Assembly (NCBI RefSeq): GCF_009695655.1
Contig: NZ_VUNM01000006.1
Location: 1 to 64,000 of the forward strand
Origin: Sharpea porci
GTDB lineage: Bacteria > Bacillota_I > Bacilli_A > Erysipelotrichales > Coprobacillaceae
Direction: 5' to 3'
Length of the DNA stretch: 64,000 nucleotides
The position numbers and the translations under genes were made by a program. The notes under the pieces were generated by a model. The model had not been told where the DNA came from. It saw nothing but the letters and a program-made list of their open reading frames with translations, and ran no database searches. Positions 43,942 to 51,102 of the stretch are shown piece after piece. Numbering within the stretch: the stretch's first letter is position 1; each line of letters opens with the position of its first letter.

Positions 43942-44655
43942 ATGCACATAAAATTGAGAAAATTTATTGCAAGCATTCTTGCTTTTGTTTTATCTATAAG
44001 TGTTGTAGGCTTTAAGGAAATAAGCAGAATTTATGCATATGAAAGTAATAAAAGTGAAATTGATAGAATTGTTCTAACAAACAATGAACTTACTACTTAT
44101 AAGGGATTGGATATAGCTAAACATCAGTATGACATGACCAAAATGAATGAAAAAGAACGAGATCTTTACAATATTCTTTTAGAAAAAGAATATGAAAGGC
44201 AAGAATCTTCTTTGGATAAGCAAGGAGTAAGTAAAGAGGAATTTATAAATGAGCTGAAAATGATTTTAGGAAATGATTATTTAGTTAAACAAGATAGCAT
44301 GATAAAATACAAAGCAAAGGGAAAGAAAAAAGCTACGAGACTTATTTCCGTAGGTGCTTTGGGAAGTGCTTTGAATATTGTAATAACAGCTACTTTGATA
44401 GCAACGGGAGTTGGATCCATAGGTGAACTCGTGAAGAAGTTAGGAAAACAAGGAGCAAAGAAGTGGGTTAAGAAACATCTTTCTTCTAAAATAGTGAGTG
44501 TATTGACTAGGGTTGGAGCCAAAACATTAGGGAAGTGGATAGGTTCATTTGTGGTATCGATAATAGATACATATCTAGATCCAGGTACTTTTTTAGCAAA
44601 AAAGTTTGATTCTGTAGATATTGTTCCTAATAGTGGGTATATTGAATTATGGTAA
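43942..44655 (+). CDS. Secreted bacteriocin-like protein 2
   Basis: This 237-residue protein has an N-terminal signal sequence (FIASILAFVLSISVVGF), an acidic helical region (about 35-120) and a C-terminal half rich in Gly, Lys and hydrophobic residues (GSALNIVITATLIATGVGSI, then KKLGKQGAKKWVKKHLS and RVGAKTLGKWIGSFVV). The cationic, Trp-bearing amphipathic stretch recalls membrane-active bacteriocins. AAAGGAG precedes the ATG. Its stop overlaps the start of a small membrane protein gene, the usual place for an immunity gene. Confidence 0.5.
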   Translation: MHIKLRKFIASILAFVLSISVVGFKEISRIYAYESNKSEIDRIVLTNNELTTYKGLDIAKHQYDMTKMNEKERDLYNILLEKEYERQESSLDKQGVSKEEFINELKMILGNDYLVKQDSMIKYKAKGKKKATRLISVGALGSALNIVITATLIATGVGSIGELVKKLGKQGAKKWVKKHLSSKIVSVLTRVGAKTLGKWIGSFVVSIIDTYLDPGTFLAKKFDSVDIVPNSGYIELW

Positions 44656-44972
44656 TAATCGTTATAATTATGGCGCTTAGTATTCTTGCAATGTTATTTG
44701 GCCCTTTGTCACCATTGGTATTATTATCATCGTTGGCGTTGATAATATATGAAAGAAATAATTCATTTGGAGTGGTTTCAACAAAAAATCGTATTATTAG
44801 TTTTCTTATTGCAGTTGTAGTAGGATGCATATGTGTGATATTGTCATATAAACTCCCTTATCATGACTATTATTCTGGTAATAATAGAAGATTTTTTGAG
44901 GCAATTGGAACAATAAACCTATATTTTACATCAAACATTTTGCTTATAAAGCTTAAAGAACATATAAAATAA
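44649..44972 (+). CDS. Small membrane protein, putative immunity protein
   Basis: This 107-residue protein has two N-terminal hydrophobic segments, a short charged loop (YERNNSFGVVSTKNR), a further membrane segment and a hydrophilic tail. It overlaps the end of the secreted protein 2 gene by 7 bases. Position and topology suggest immunity, but no family is recognised. A decayed paralog lies at 45919. Confidence 0.5.
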   Translation: MVIIVIIMALSILAMLFGPLSPLVLLSSLALIIYERNNSFGVVSTKNRIISFLIAVVVGCICVILSYKLPYHDYYSGNNRRFFEAIGTINLYFTSNILLIKLKEHIK

Positions 44973-45019
44973 TGGAAGATTGAATGTAAGTTCTCTATGA
45001 GAGCAAAGAAAAATAACTC

Positions 45020-45049
45020 AGGCAGTTCCTGTTTAGAATTGCCTTTTTT
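45020..45049 (+). terminator. Terminator after the putative immunity gene
   Basis: AGGCAGTTC pairs with GAATTGCCT (one G-U pair), followed by six T. Confidence 0.7.
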
Positions 45050-45162
45050 ATTCTTCAAAGAGATTCATCTTGATACACATAAGGTCTTTGATAAATATCG
45101 TATCAAATAAATTATTTTTGATGAAGTATTTTATAGTAAAGTAAGAAGTAGGAAGGAATTAA

Positions 45163-45384
45163 ATGTTCATGTCAAATATATTATCTCATTTTACATTTGA
45201 TGAAGCACATGTTGTTATAGCAGCTATTATTGCAGTTGTTGTATTATTTGAATGTAAATTTGGAAAGCCCATAACATTTATTTTTGGAAAACCAAAACTC
45301 TTTGAAGGAACAAGAAAGCAGAAAATATATGCTTGGATAGTATTTGTTTTTGTGATTTTGTGTTTGCTTAGTACATCTTTATAG
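45163..45384 (+). CDS. Small two-helix membrane protein
   Basis: This 73-residue protein has hydrophobic segments at about 17-29 and 56-71 separated by a basic loop (KFGKPITFIFGKPKLFEGTRK). GGAAGGA lies 5 bases before the ATG. No family is recognised; it may belong to the same peptide or immunity locus. Confidence 0.5.
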   Translation: MFMSNILSHFTFDEAHVVIAAIIAVVVLFECKFGKPITFIFGKPKLFEGTRKQKIYAWIVFVFVILCLLSTSL

Positions 45385-45428
45385 TTTTTTATGATACAGT
45401 AATTCTATATAAGAATGGAGAACGAAAA

Positions 45429-45905
45429 ATGAATAAGAAAGTGAAGATTATTGTCATTGTTGCTGTAATAGCAGTAATCGTATTGTGTATTGCCACAGTT
45501 GTTGGTGGAATTCAACAAGGAACAACACCAGTCACAACAGTCAAGAATAACATCCCTATTAGTACATTTGAAAAAGATTTCTCAATCAAACTTCCTCAAG
45601 TCAATAAACAACTCTATTCCATTGAAGAAATCCAAGACTATCGTTTTCTTTTCTATCACAACAAAAAAGTCCAAACACGTTATTGTGTGTATGAACTCAA
45701 CACAGATACACCAACAAAATTCAAAAAAGGCAATATCGTTGATCAAATGTATCCTAGCTCAGATGTACCAAAAGAGTATAATGTGAAAGAATTAACTGAT
45801 TTATCATCAGCACATTACTTAAAAGCTTCAAACTCAGAATCTAAATTGTATGTACAAGTAGTAGCTGACAAGATGTATATTTGGCAGGAAATGAACGACC
45901 ATTAA
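45429..45905 (+). CDS. Membrane-anchored extracytoplasmic protein
   Basis: This 158-residue protein has one N-terminal membrane helix (IIVIVAVIAVIVLCIATVV) and a soluble outer domain of about 125 residues with alternating strands. No lipobox and no known domain were seen. GAGAACG precedes the ATG. Codon use in the middle is richer in C than the flanks (ATC, CTC, ACA), unlike the neighbours. Confidence 0.5.
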   Translation: MNKKVKIIVIVAVIAVIVLCIATVVGGIQQGTTPVTTVKNNIPISTFEKDFSIKLPQVNKQLYSIEEIQDYRFLFYHNKKVQTRYCVYELNTDTPTKFKKGNIVDQMYPSSDVPKEYNVKELTDLSSAHYLKASNSESKLYVQVVADKMYIWQEMNDH

Positions 45906-45918
45906 AGAATAATGAATT

Positions 45919-46130
45919 ATGGTAATGCTTATTTTAGCTACGACAATAAATATATTGGCAATGTTATTTGGGCTTTTGTCACCTTTGGTAATTGTGTAAA
46001 CATTGTTGTTGATCAGGTATGAAAGAAATGATACAGGTGATTCAGCTTCTAAAAGAAATCGAATCATAAGCTTTCTGATAACAGCTATCATTAGAAGTCT
46101 ATGTGTGATCTTTACATATCATGACAAAAA
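45919..46130 (+). pseudogene. Decayed paralog of the putative immunity gene
   Basis: The frame starting ATGGTAATG matches the 44649 gene in order (ILAMLFG, LSPLV, YERN, KRNRIISFLI, CVI) but has an in-frame TAA after LLSPLVIV and loses similarity after about 46130. The bases just upstream (GAATTATGGTAA) also match the junction at the end of the secreted protein 2 gene, so a segment covering both genes was duplicated. Confidence 0.7.
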
Positions 46131-46151
46131 ACAAAGACTTTTCATGAAATC

Positions 46152-46191
46152 AAAGGGCAGATGGAATACAAGACATCTATCTGCCTTTTTT
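46152..46191 (+). terminator. Terminator after the decayed paralog
   Basis: AAAGG-GCAGAT pairs with ATCTGCCTTT (one bulged G), followed by T. Confidence 0.55.
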
Positions 46192-46293
46192 GTACAAGTA
46201 AATAGGGTATCTAGTCTTTAAAAGTTGAATGTAAGTAGTATGCAAAAATGAAAGTCTTGTTTTTAAAGCTGTATTACAAATGAAGAAAAGGAG

Positions 46294-46428
46294 GTGATTG
46301 TCATAAAAGATTCAACAGTCAGTGCGAATATAGAAACGCATATTAAAATGGAAGCAGTAGATATTTTGCAGAAACTAGGAATTCCATTATATGTTGTGAT
46401 TAACTCACAATATCACCAAATCCTCTAG
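46294..46428 (+). pseudogene. RelB/DinJ antitoxin remnant
   Basis: The frame reads IKDSTVSANIETHIKMEAVD then ILQKLGIPLYVVIN before a stop after 44 codons. The first part matches the RelB/DinJ N-terminal DNA-binding region, but the protein is truncated. The only possible start is a GTG inside the AGGAGGTG, and no toxin gene follows. Confidence 0.6.
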
Positions 46429-46555
46429 CATAGAGGCATTCCATTTCTTTAACAAGACCTGCTGAATGAGACACAGTTGACAGTATGTAGAAAAATGGAG
46501 TCGATAAGAAACCGTCATAAAATGATACATTAAAACAATCTCGTAACATAAAAAG

Positions 46556-46596
46556 TGCAACGAGAATATATCTCGTTGCAAACAAGATGCAACGAG
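46556..46596. repeat. GCAACGAGA repeat block 1
   Basis: A perfect inverted repeat TGCAACGAGA-ATATA-TCTCGTTGCA (46556-46580) is followed by a third half-site GATGCAACGAG. The block is nearly repeated at 46766-46806. Confidence 0.7.
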
Positions 46597-46732
46597 CCCT
46601 ATCGAATAAGTCATAAAAAGATAGAATAATATATTTAAAGCATAGAATACATCAAATGCATATATATGAAATGTGAGATATTTAGGGTCTTATGGATATA
46701 ATGGGGATTAAAATGCTGTATTATGCCTAAAA

Positions 46733-46814
46733 TGCAACGAGAACTAATCTCGTATCATAAAAAAGTGCAACGAGAACGTATCACGTTGCAAACGAGATGC
46801 AACGGGATTATAAT
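46733..46814 (+). promoter_or_regulatory. GCAACGAGA repeat block 2 and AlbA_2 gene promoter
   Basis: Half-sites TGCAACGAGA occur at 46733 and 46766, each facing an imperfect reverse arm, with another at 46798. TTGCAA (46786-46791) and TATAAT (46809-46814) are 17 bases apart and embedded in the repeats, so the promoter is probably autoregulated. Confidence 0.6.
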
Positions 46815-46837
46815 ATGAATAGTTGAGGGCCTAGAGT

Positions 46838-48079
46838 ATGGAACGAGAAAATAAGACATTAGAATATAAAGAAACACTCACAAAATCATTTTTGAAAACA
46901 GTTAGTGCATATGCGAATTATGGCACGGGTAGAATTATATTTGGTGTAAATGATGATGGAGTCATAGTAGGTATTAATGACTTAGATCAATTATGTCTTA
47001 ATATCGAAAATTCAATTAATGACAATATCACACCGCACCCTTCTTATAGACTTACGCAAGATCATGATAAACACTTAATAATTTTAACTGTCGAAGAAGG
47101 TCTAGATAAGCCCTATTATTATAAGAACAAAGCTTATTGTCGAAAGGATAGTTCCACAATAGAAATTGATCGTATAGAACTTAATCGATTAATTCTAGAG
47201 GGAATGAATGTAAATTATGAAGATTTACAAGCACAAAATCAGGATCTTACTTTTCATGTACTAGAATCATATTTTCAAAAACAATTAGGTATTAAAGATT
47301 TCAATAAGGATACACTTATTACATTAGGTCTTTATGACTATCACAAAGGCTATAATAAGTGTGCTGAGCTCTTTGCGGATAAGAATGATTGTAAGGGTAT
47401 TGATATTATGAGATTTGGTGAGAGCGAAGATGTCGTCCTGGATCGTAGAACCTTTGAACATGCCTCATTGCTTACATTATTTGAGAAGACAGAAGAAGTC
47501 TTTTCATTATATTATTCACAAGAGATTATTAATGGAATGACAAGAGAACGTAAATATCTTATTCCTCAAAAAGCATTTAGAGAGGCACTTGCGAATGCAA
47601 TAGTACACAGATCATATGATAACAATGCACATATAAATATTGCGATGCATCCTGAATATATTACAATAACTTCTCCAAATGGTTTAAGTGAAGAAGCTTA
47701 TGAAAATGGCAATATATCTGTATTGAGAAATCCTAAAATAGGGAATATTTTCTTTAGACTACGTTATATTGAGTCTTTTGGTACTGGCATAAGAAGAATT
47801 AAAGCACTCTATAATGATTCGTTGATGAAACCAGAGTTCATACTAACGCCAAGTACAATCAGTATCACTTTACCTATCTTGAAAGAAATAAACTTAACTA
47901 AAGATGAATTAAGAATCTACAATATATTGAGTATTCATGGTGAAATGCGTAGAGAAGAGATTGAAAAGGAACTACATGTTAATAAATCTAAGTGCATAAG
48001 ACTATTAAATAAGCTCATATCCCAACAATTAGTAGAAAAAATAGGTCAATCTTCAGCTATCAAGTATAAGTTAAAATAG
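46838..48079 (+). CDS. AlbA_2/Schlafen-type ATP-binding transcriptional regulator
   Basis: This 413-residue protein has an N-terminal AlbA_2 (Schlafen) domain (LEYKETLTKSFLKTVSAYAN, then GRIIFGVNDDGVIVGI), a middle HATPase_c_4 region (FREALANAIVHRSYDNN, then ESFGTGIRRIKALY) and a C-terminal winged helix (IEKELHVNKSKCIRLLNKLI). Family members act as regulators and sometimes sit in defence or mobile regions. The repeats around its promoter suggest it binds its own operator. Part of this gene is duplicated as a relic at 49165-49339. Confidence 0.82.
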   Translation: MERENKTLEYKETLTKSFLKTVSAYANYGTGRIIFGVNDDGVIVGINDLDQLCLNIENSINDNITPHPSYRLTQDHDKHLIILTVEEGLDKPYYYKNKAYCRKDSSTIEIDRIELNRLILEGMNVNYEDLQAQNQDLTFHVLESYFQKQLGIKDFNKDTLITLGLYDYHKGYNKCAELFADKNDCKGIDIMRFGESEDVVLDRRTFEHASLLTLFEKTEEVFSLYYSQEIINGMTRERKYLIPQKAFREALANAIVHRSYDNNAHINIAMHPEYITITSPNGLSEEAYENGNISVLRNPKIGNIFFRLRYIESFGTGIRRIKALYNDSLMKPEFILTPSTISITLPILKEINLTKDELRIYNILSIHGEMRREEIEKELHVNKSKCIRLLNKLISQQLVEKIGQSSAIKYKLK

Positions 48080-48453
48080 AGATATGCATAACTGCATATA
48101 CTCTAGTTTCGTTCATAATGAAATACATCTAATTTGAGTCTGTTTCAATTGTCTCGTATCAATTCATATTTTGAGAACAATTAGATACTAATCAAATTTT
48201 TGAAATAAATAGAAGACTATGCATATATCTATCTTAATTCCTATGTGCGCTATAATTTATAAATAGTATTATTTAGCGACTGCATTGTTTAAATTTTTGG
48301 TGTTTCTGTCAACAATATTGCTTTTCAAGAATAAAAGAAATGCCTAGGTGATTTCATTTCAGCAAGAAATCATATGATAAAATTACATGTCAATGTTATC
48401 TTAAATACATATGTGAACGAGTTAAGTATAACAATTGCAAAGAATTCACATAG
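48080..48453. other. 374-base AT-rich gap
   Basis: Between the AlbA_2 gene and the terminator no supported ORF, RNA or repeat was seen. Confidence 0.5.
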
Positions 48454-48492
48454 AAAAGACAGATAGAATAGGAAAATCTATCTGTCTTTTTT
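48454..48492. terminator. Bidirectional terminator next to mazF
   Basis: A perfect stem AAAAGACAGATAGA/TCTATCTGTCTTTT with T8 on the plus strand. It sits 10 bases past the mazF stop and can also end that minus-strand operon. Confidence 0.75.
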
Positions 48493-48500
48493 AATGAAGT

Positions 48501-48833
48501 TTATTCGATTTCAGCTAAAATTATATTTTTTACTTTTTTTAATAAGTATGCTGGTAGTGTTTCAACGTATGACCATTCTCTTGCTGATAAGTCGAGAGCT
48601 ATTATTTGACTGCAGAGTATGGTACCAGTCGTTTGTGTTCGATTATCTAAATCTACATTAAGAGGATATTTACCAGTAGAATTAGTAATGGGGCATAGAA
48701 TCGCAAATTGTGTATATCTATTATATTCTATATTACTGACCACAAGGGCTGGTCTAAAACCTCTTTGTTCATGCCCTAAGGTTGGGTTAAAGTTAATTTT
48801 AATAATGTCACCTTGATTGGGAATATTGCCCAT
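48501..48833 (-). CDS. mazF: MazF-family endoribonuclease toxin
   Basis: This 110-residue protein matches MazF/PemK: QGDIIKINFNPTLGHEQRGF with the RPALVVSN motif, ILCPITNSTGKYPLNV and the TGTILCSQIIALDLSAREWS segment. MazF cuts mRNA at short motifs. It follows mazE with a 3-base gap. Length is normal and no damage is visible. Confidence 0.93.
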   Translation of the reverse strand: MGNIPNQGDIIKINFNPTLGHEQRGFRPALVVSNIEYNRYTQFAILCPITNSTGKYPLNVDLDNRTQTTGTILCSQIIALDLSAREWSYVETLPAYLLKKVKNIILAEIE

Positions 48834-48836
48834 CAG

Positions 48837-49079
48837 CTACCACACCTCTCTTCCTTCTGGTTCTCCAAAATCCACTTCCTTAAGTTTTGGCCCATCATAA
48901 CCTTCAAAAAGCTCGTCGATTGTCTTCCTTTCTTTCTTAGCTGTAATAATAATCGACAGTCCGTCATCACTCTTGCGAATATCAACAGTACTACCATTTG
49001 AAAGATCCAAGTCATCGCATAAATGTTTTGGGAGACGAACTGCTAAGCTGTTTCCCCATTTAGTGATTTTTTGTTCCAT
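48837..49079 (-). CDS. mazE: MazE-family antitoxin
   Basis: This 80-residue protein has the AbrB/MazE DNA-binding fold (EQKITKWGNSLAVRLPKHLC, then LDLSNGSTVDI) and an acidic C-terminal tail that would bind MazF. The frame is open 12 codons further, but AAAGGAATG lies 8 bases before the ATG at 49079 and the protein starts as in the family. It probably represses its own operon. Confidence 0.92.
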   Translation of the reverse strand: MEQKITKWGNSLAVRLPKHLCDDLDLSNGSTVDIRKSDDGLSIIITAKKERKTIDELFEGYDGPKLKEVDFGEPEGREVW

Positions 49080-49164
49080 ACAAATCATTCCTTTCTTCAA
49101 AAGTAGTATAAACAATGTATATACTTTATTTCAAGCCTTTAACGTTGAAGATGAAAAAATCTGT

Positions 49165-49339
49165 AAAATCATTTTTGAAAACAGTTAGTGCGTTAAAATA
49201 TTGAGTATCCATGGTGAGATGAATAGAGAGTGAAAAGGAACTACATGTTAATAAGTCTACATGCATAAGATTATAAAATAAGCTTGTATCCCAACAATTA
49301 TTAGAAAAAGTAGGTCAATCTTCAGCTATTAAAATAGAG
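49165..49339 (+). pseudogene. Internally deleted relic of the AlbA_2-type gene
   Basis: Bases 49165-49191 match the AlbA_2 gene from about codon 14 (AAAATCATTTTTGAAAACAG and on), and 49197-49339 match its last 50 codons with scattered changes. The roughly 1,000 bases between are missing. The frame is broken. The relic lies just upstream of mazE, in the opposite orientation. Confidence 0.75.
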
Positions 49340-49381
49340 AATGAATACAATGGATTGTTCGTGATATAATTTAAGCTATAT

Positions 49382-49415
49382 AAAATACCCAGGAGAATAA
49401 GCCTCTGGGTGTTTT
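49382..49415 (-). terminator. Terminator after the rpiR gene
   Basis: AAAATACCCAG pairs with CTGGGTGTTTT (one G-U pair on RNA). It overlaps the rpiR stop and is followed by a short T tract on the minus strand. Confidence 0.6.
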
Positions 49416-50157
49416 ATTCATGTTTGCCTGTTTTTAGATCATCTTCCACATAATTATCAATCAAATATTCCATGAGATTTAGTGTGTTACCAAAGAAGTA
49501 ATTAAGATATTTGTTTTCATAGTCAGTTGTATTAGAGTTGCTGTCAACAATAATACAATAATCACTTTCTTTTTGATAACTGCTATTGCTTGCGGCAGTA
49601 ATCGCAATAACTTTGCCTCCATATTGCTTACATTCATGCATCTTAATAAGCCCACGCTTATTTTCTCCTGAATGTGAGAAGGTAATTAATGTATAGGGTG
49701 TTTCATCAGAGACTGTGCTAATTTCTACACCATTAAGATCAACCGCATAGATTCTTTTAAGTAATAACTTACGATATGTGTAACTGACAAGAAACTGACA
49801 AAAGCCTTCACCAAAGAGAAAGACTTTCTTTTCTTTGAAAGCTGTTTGTAATTGTTGTCCAATATCTTCCCAATTGCTTGTTGTTGTGGCAAAAGGTAAT
49901 TCACTTAGTTGATGATCTGTTTTGTTTTTAACAATCTGTTGAAGATAATAGATGAATTCTTTATAGTTCTTCAAACCTGTTCTTTTCACAAGACGGCTTA
50001 TTGAGGAAATGGATGTGTAATTCTTTTCAGCAATATTCCTGATATCAAGATTTTCTCCATTCTGAATCATTGTGAAGATCTTGTTGATTGTGATTTCGTC
50101 TTCGGGATAAAAAGTATTATTGGGAAAAAGACGATCAAAGTGATAAATAGTGGACAT
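49414..50157 (-). CDS. RpiR/MurR-family regulator
   Basis: This 247-residue protein has an HTH_6 domain (DIRNIAEKNYTSISSISRLV) and a SIS domain (KKVFLFGEGFCQFLVSYTYR, then TLITFSHSGENKRGLI). It is divergent from the chbG-PTS-GH4 operon, its likely target. GGAGGTGACTCG lies directly before the ATG. Confidence 0.87.
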   Translation of the reverse strand: MSTIYHFDRLFPNNTFYPEDEITINKIFTMIQNGENLDIRNIAEKNYTSISSISRLVKRTGLKNYKEFIYYLQQIVKNKTDHQLSELPFATTTSNWEDIGQQLQTAFKEKKVFLFGEGFCQFLVSYTYRKLLLKRIYAVDLNGVEISTVSDETPYTLITFSHSGENKRGLIKMHECKQYGGKVIAITAASNSSYQKESDYCIIVDSNSNTTDYENKYLNYFFGNTLNLMEYLIDNYVEDDLKTGKHE

Positions 50158-50171
50158 ATCGAGTCACCTCC

Positions 50172-50185
50172 TGAAAATATTTTCA
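50172..50185. promoter_or_regulatory. Candidate RpiR operator
   Basis: TGAAAAT-ATTTTCA is a perfect 14-base palindrome 14 bases upstream of the rpiR start. Confidence 0.5.
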
Positions 50186-50220
50186 AGAAACGCAAGCACT
50201 TCCAATAGCAACGCAAACTA

Positions 50221-50250
50221 TTGTATACGCTTCCAAAAGTATACTATACT
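50221..50250 (+). promoter_or_regulatory. Promoter of the chbG operon
   Basis: TTGTAT and TATACT are 18 bases apart. The spacer includes AGTATACT, itself a palindrome. Confidence 0.45.
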
Positions 50251-50307
50251 TTGCTTGTGAAGTAAATGTACATATACTAAACAGAATATAACAGAGGGAG
50301 TAAGAAA

Positions 50308-51102
50308 ATGAAAAGCGTCATAATTAATGCTGACGACTTTGGCTATTCACCAGCTGTGAATGCTGGCATTATCAAAGCCTATGAAGATGGAATACTAACC
50401 TCAACAACCCTTATGGCCAATATGCCAGGCTGTGATCATGCAATTACGCTATGCAAAAGTCATCCAGGCTTGGGGGTAGGTGCCCATCTCACATTAACCT
50501 GTGGTTATAGTTTAACACAAGGTCAAACCATTAGTCAGCAAGGTCGATTCTATAACCTAAAAAATTACCAACTTAATAGAAGTAAAATGGATGATGAAGA
50601 AATCTATGAAGAGTGGTGTACACAAATTGATTATTTACTTGCACATGATGTCAAACTTACACATCTTGATAGCCATCATCACTTACATGCCTTTAAAGAA
50701 AACTATGAGATTACATTAAGAATAGCACAAAAATACGGTTTACCTTTTCGCAATGTTAATTTGCTAGAAGACAACCTCCAGCTACCTTATCAGAAAAATG
50801 TAAAAGGATTATTAGATCTTTGTAATTATCCTCACATACGTGATATCAGTCATAGTTTTAAAAGTGATCAAAATGCATGTCTAAATGAAATTGAAGCTGT
50901 TTTAAAGAAGATAGGAGAGGGTGTGACAGAACTCATGGTCCATCCTGCATATGTTGATGAAACGCTTTATTTTCAATCATCATTTAATATCGCAAGAATA
51001 AAAGAAGTCTCATTGTTGTGTGATGAAGATGTTGCACAACTCTTTAATAAGTATCAAATACAAATGTGTCACTATGGCACTATTTCAGGAGAAAAAGTAT
51101 GA
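50308..51102 (+). CDS. chbG: ChbG/YdjC-family carbohydrate deacetylase
   Basis: This 264-residue protein has the YdjC metal-site motifs NADDFGYSPAVNAGI, GVGAHLTLT and LDSHHHLHAF. ChbG removes an acetyl group from diacetylchitobiose 6-phosphate or related sugars. GAGGGAG precedes the ATG. The EIICB gene overlaps its stop, so the substrate is probably the sugar phosphate imported by that PTS. Confidence 0.88.
   Translation: MKSVIINADDFGYSPAVNAGIIKAYEDGILTSTTLMANMPGCDHAITLCKSHPGLGVGAHLTLTCGYSLTQGQTISQQGRFYNLKNYQLNRSKMDDEEIYEEWCTQIDYLLAHDVKLTHLDSHHHLHAFKENYEITLRIAQKYGLPFRNVNLLEDNLQLPYQKNVKGLLDLCNYPHIRDISHSFKSDQNACLNEIEAVLKKIGEGVTELMVHPAYVDETLYFQSSFNIARIKEVSLLCDEDVAQLFNKYQIQMCHYGTISGEKV

Larger units (their letters stand above)
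46222..46837. other. 616-base region of relics and repeats
   Basis: It contains a relB-like antitoxin remnant (46294-46428), two blocks of GCAACGAGA inverted repeats and the promoter of the AlbA_2-type gene. No intact gene was found. Confidence 0.6.

Noticed and set aside
40565-46221. Complete agr system
   Set aside because: The kinase and regulator are AgrC/AgrA-like, but no AgrB-like peptidase or AgrD-like peptide frame was found in the gaps.
46003-46221. Separate small gene starting in the middle of the decayed paralog
   Set aside because: It is the continuation of the pseudogene frame after its stop codon and has no ribosome binding site.
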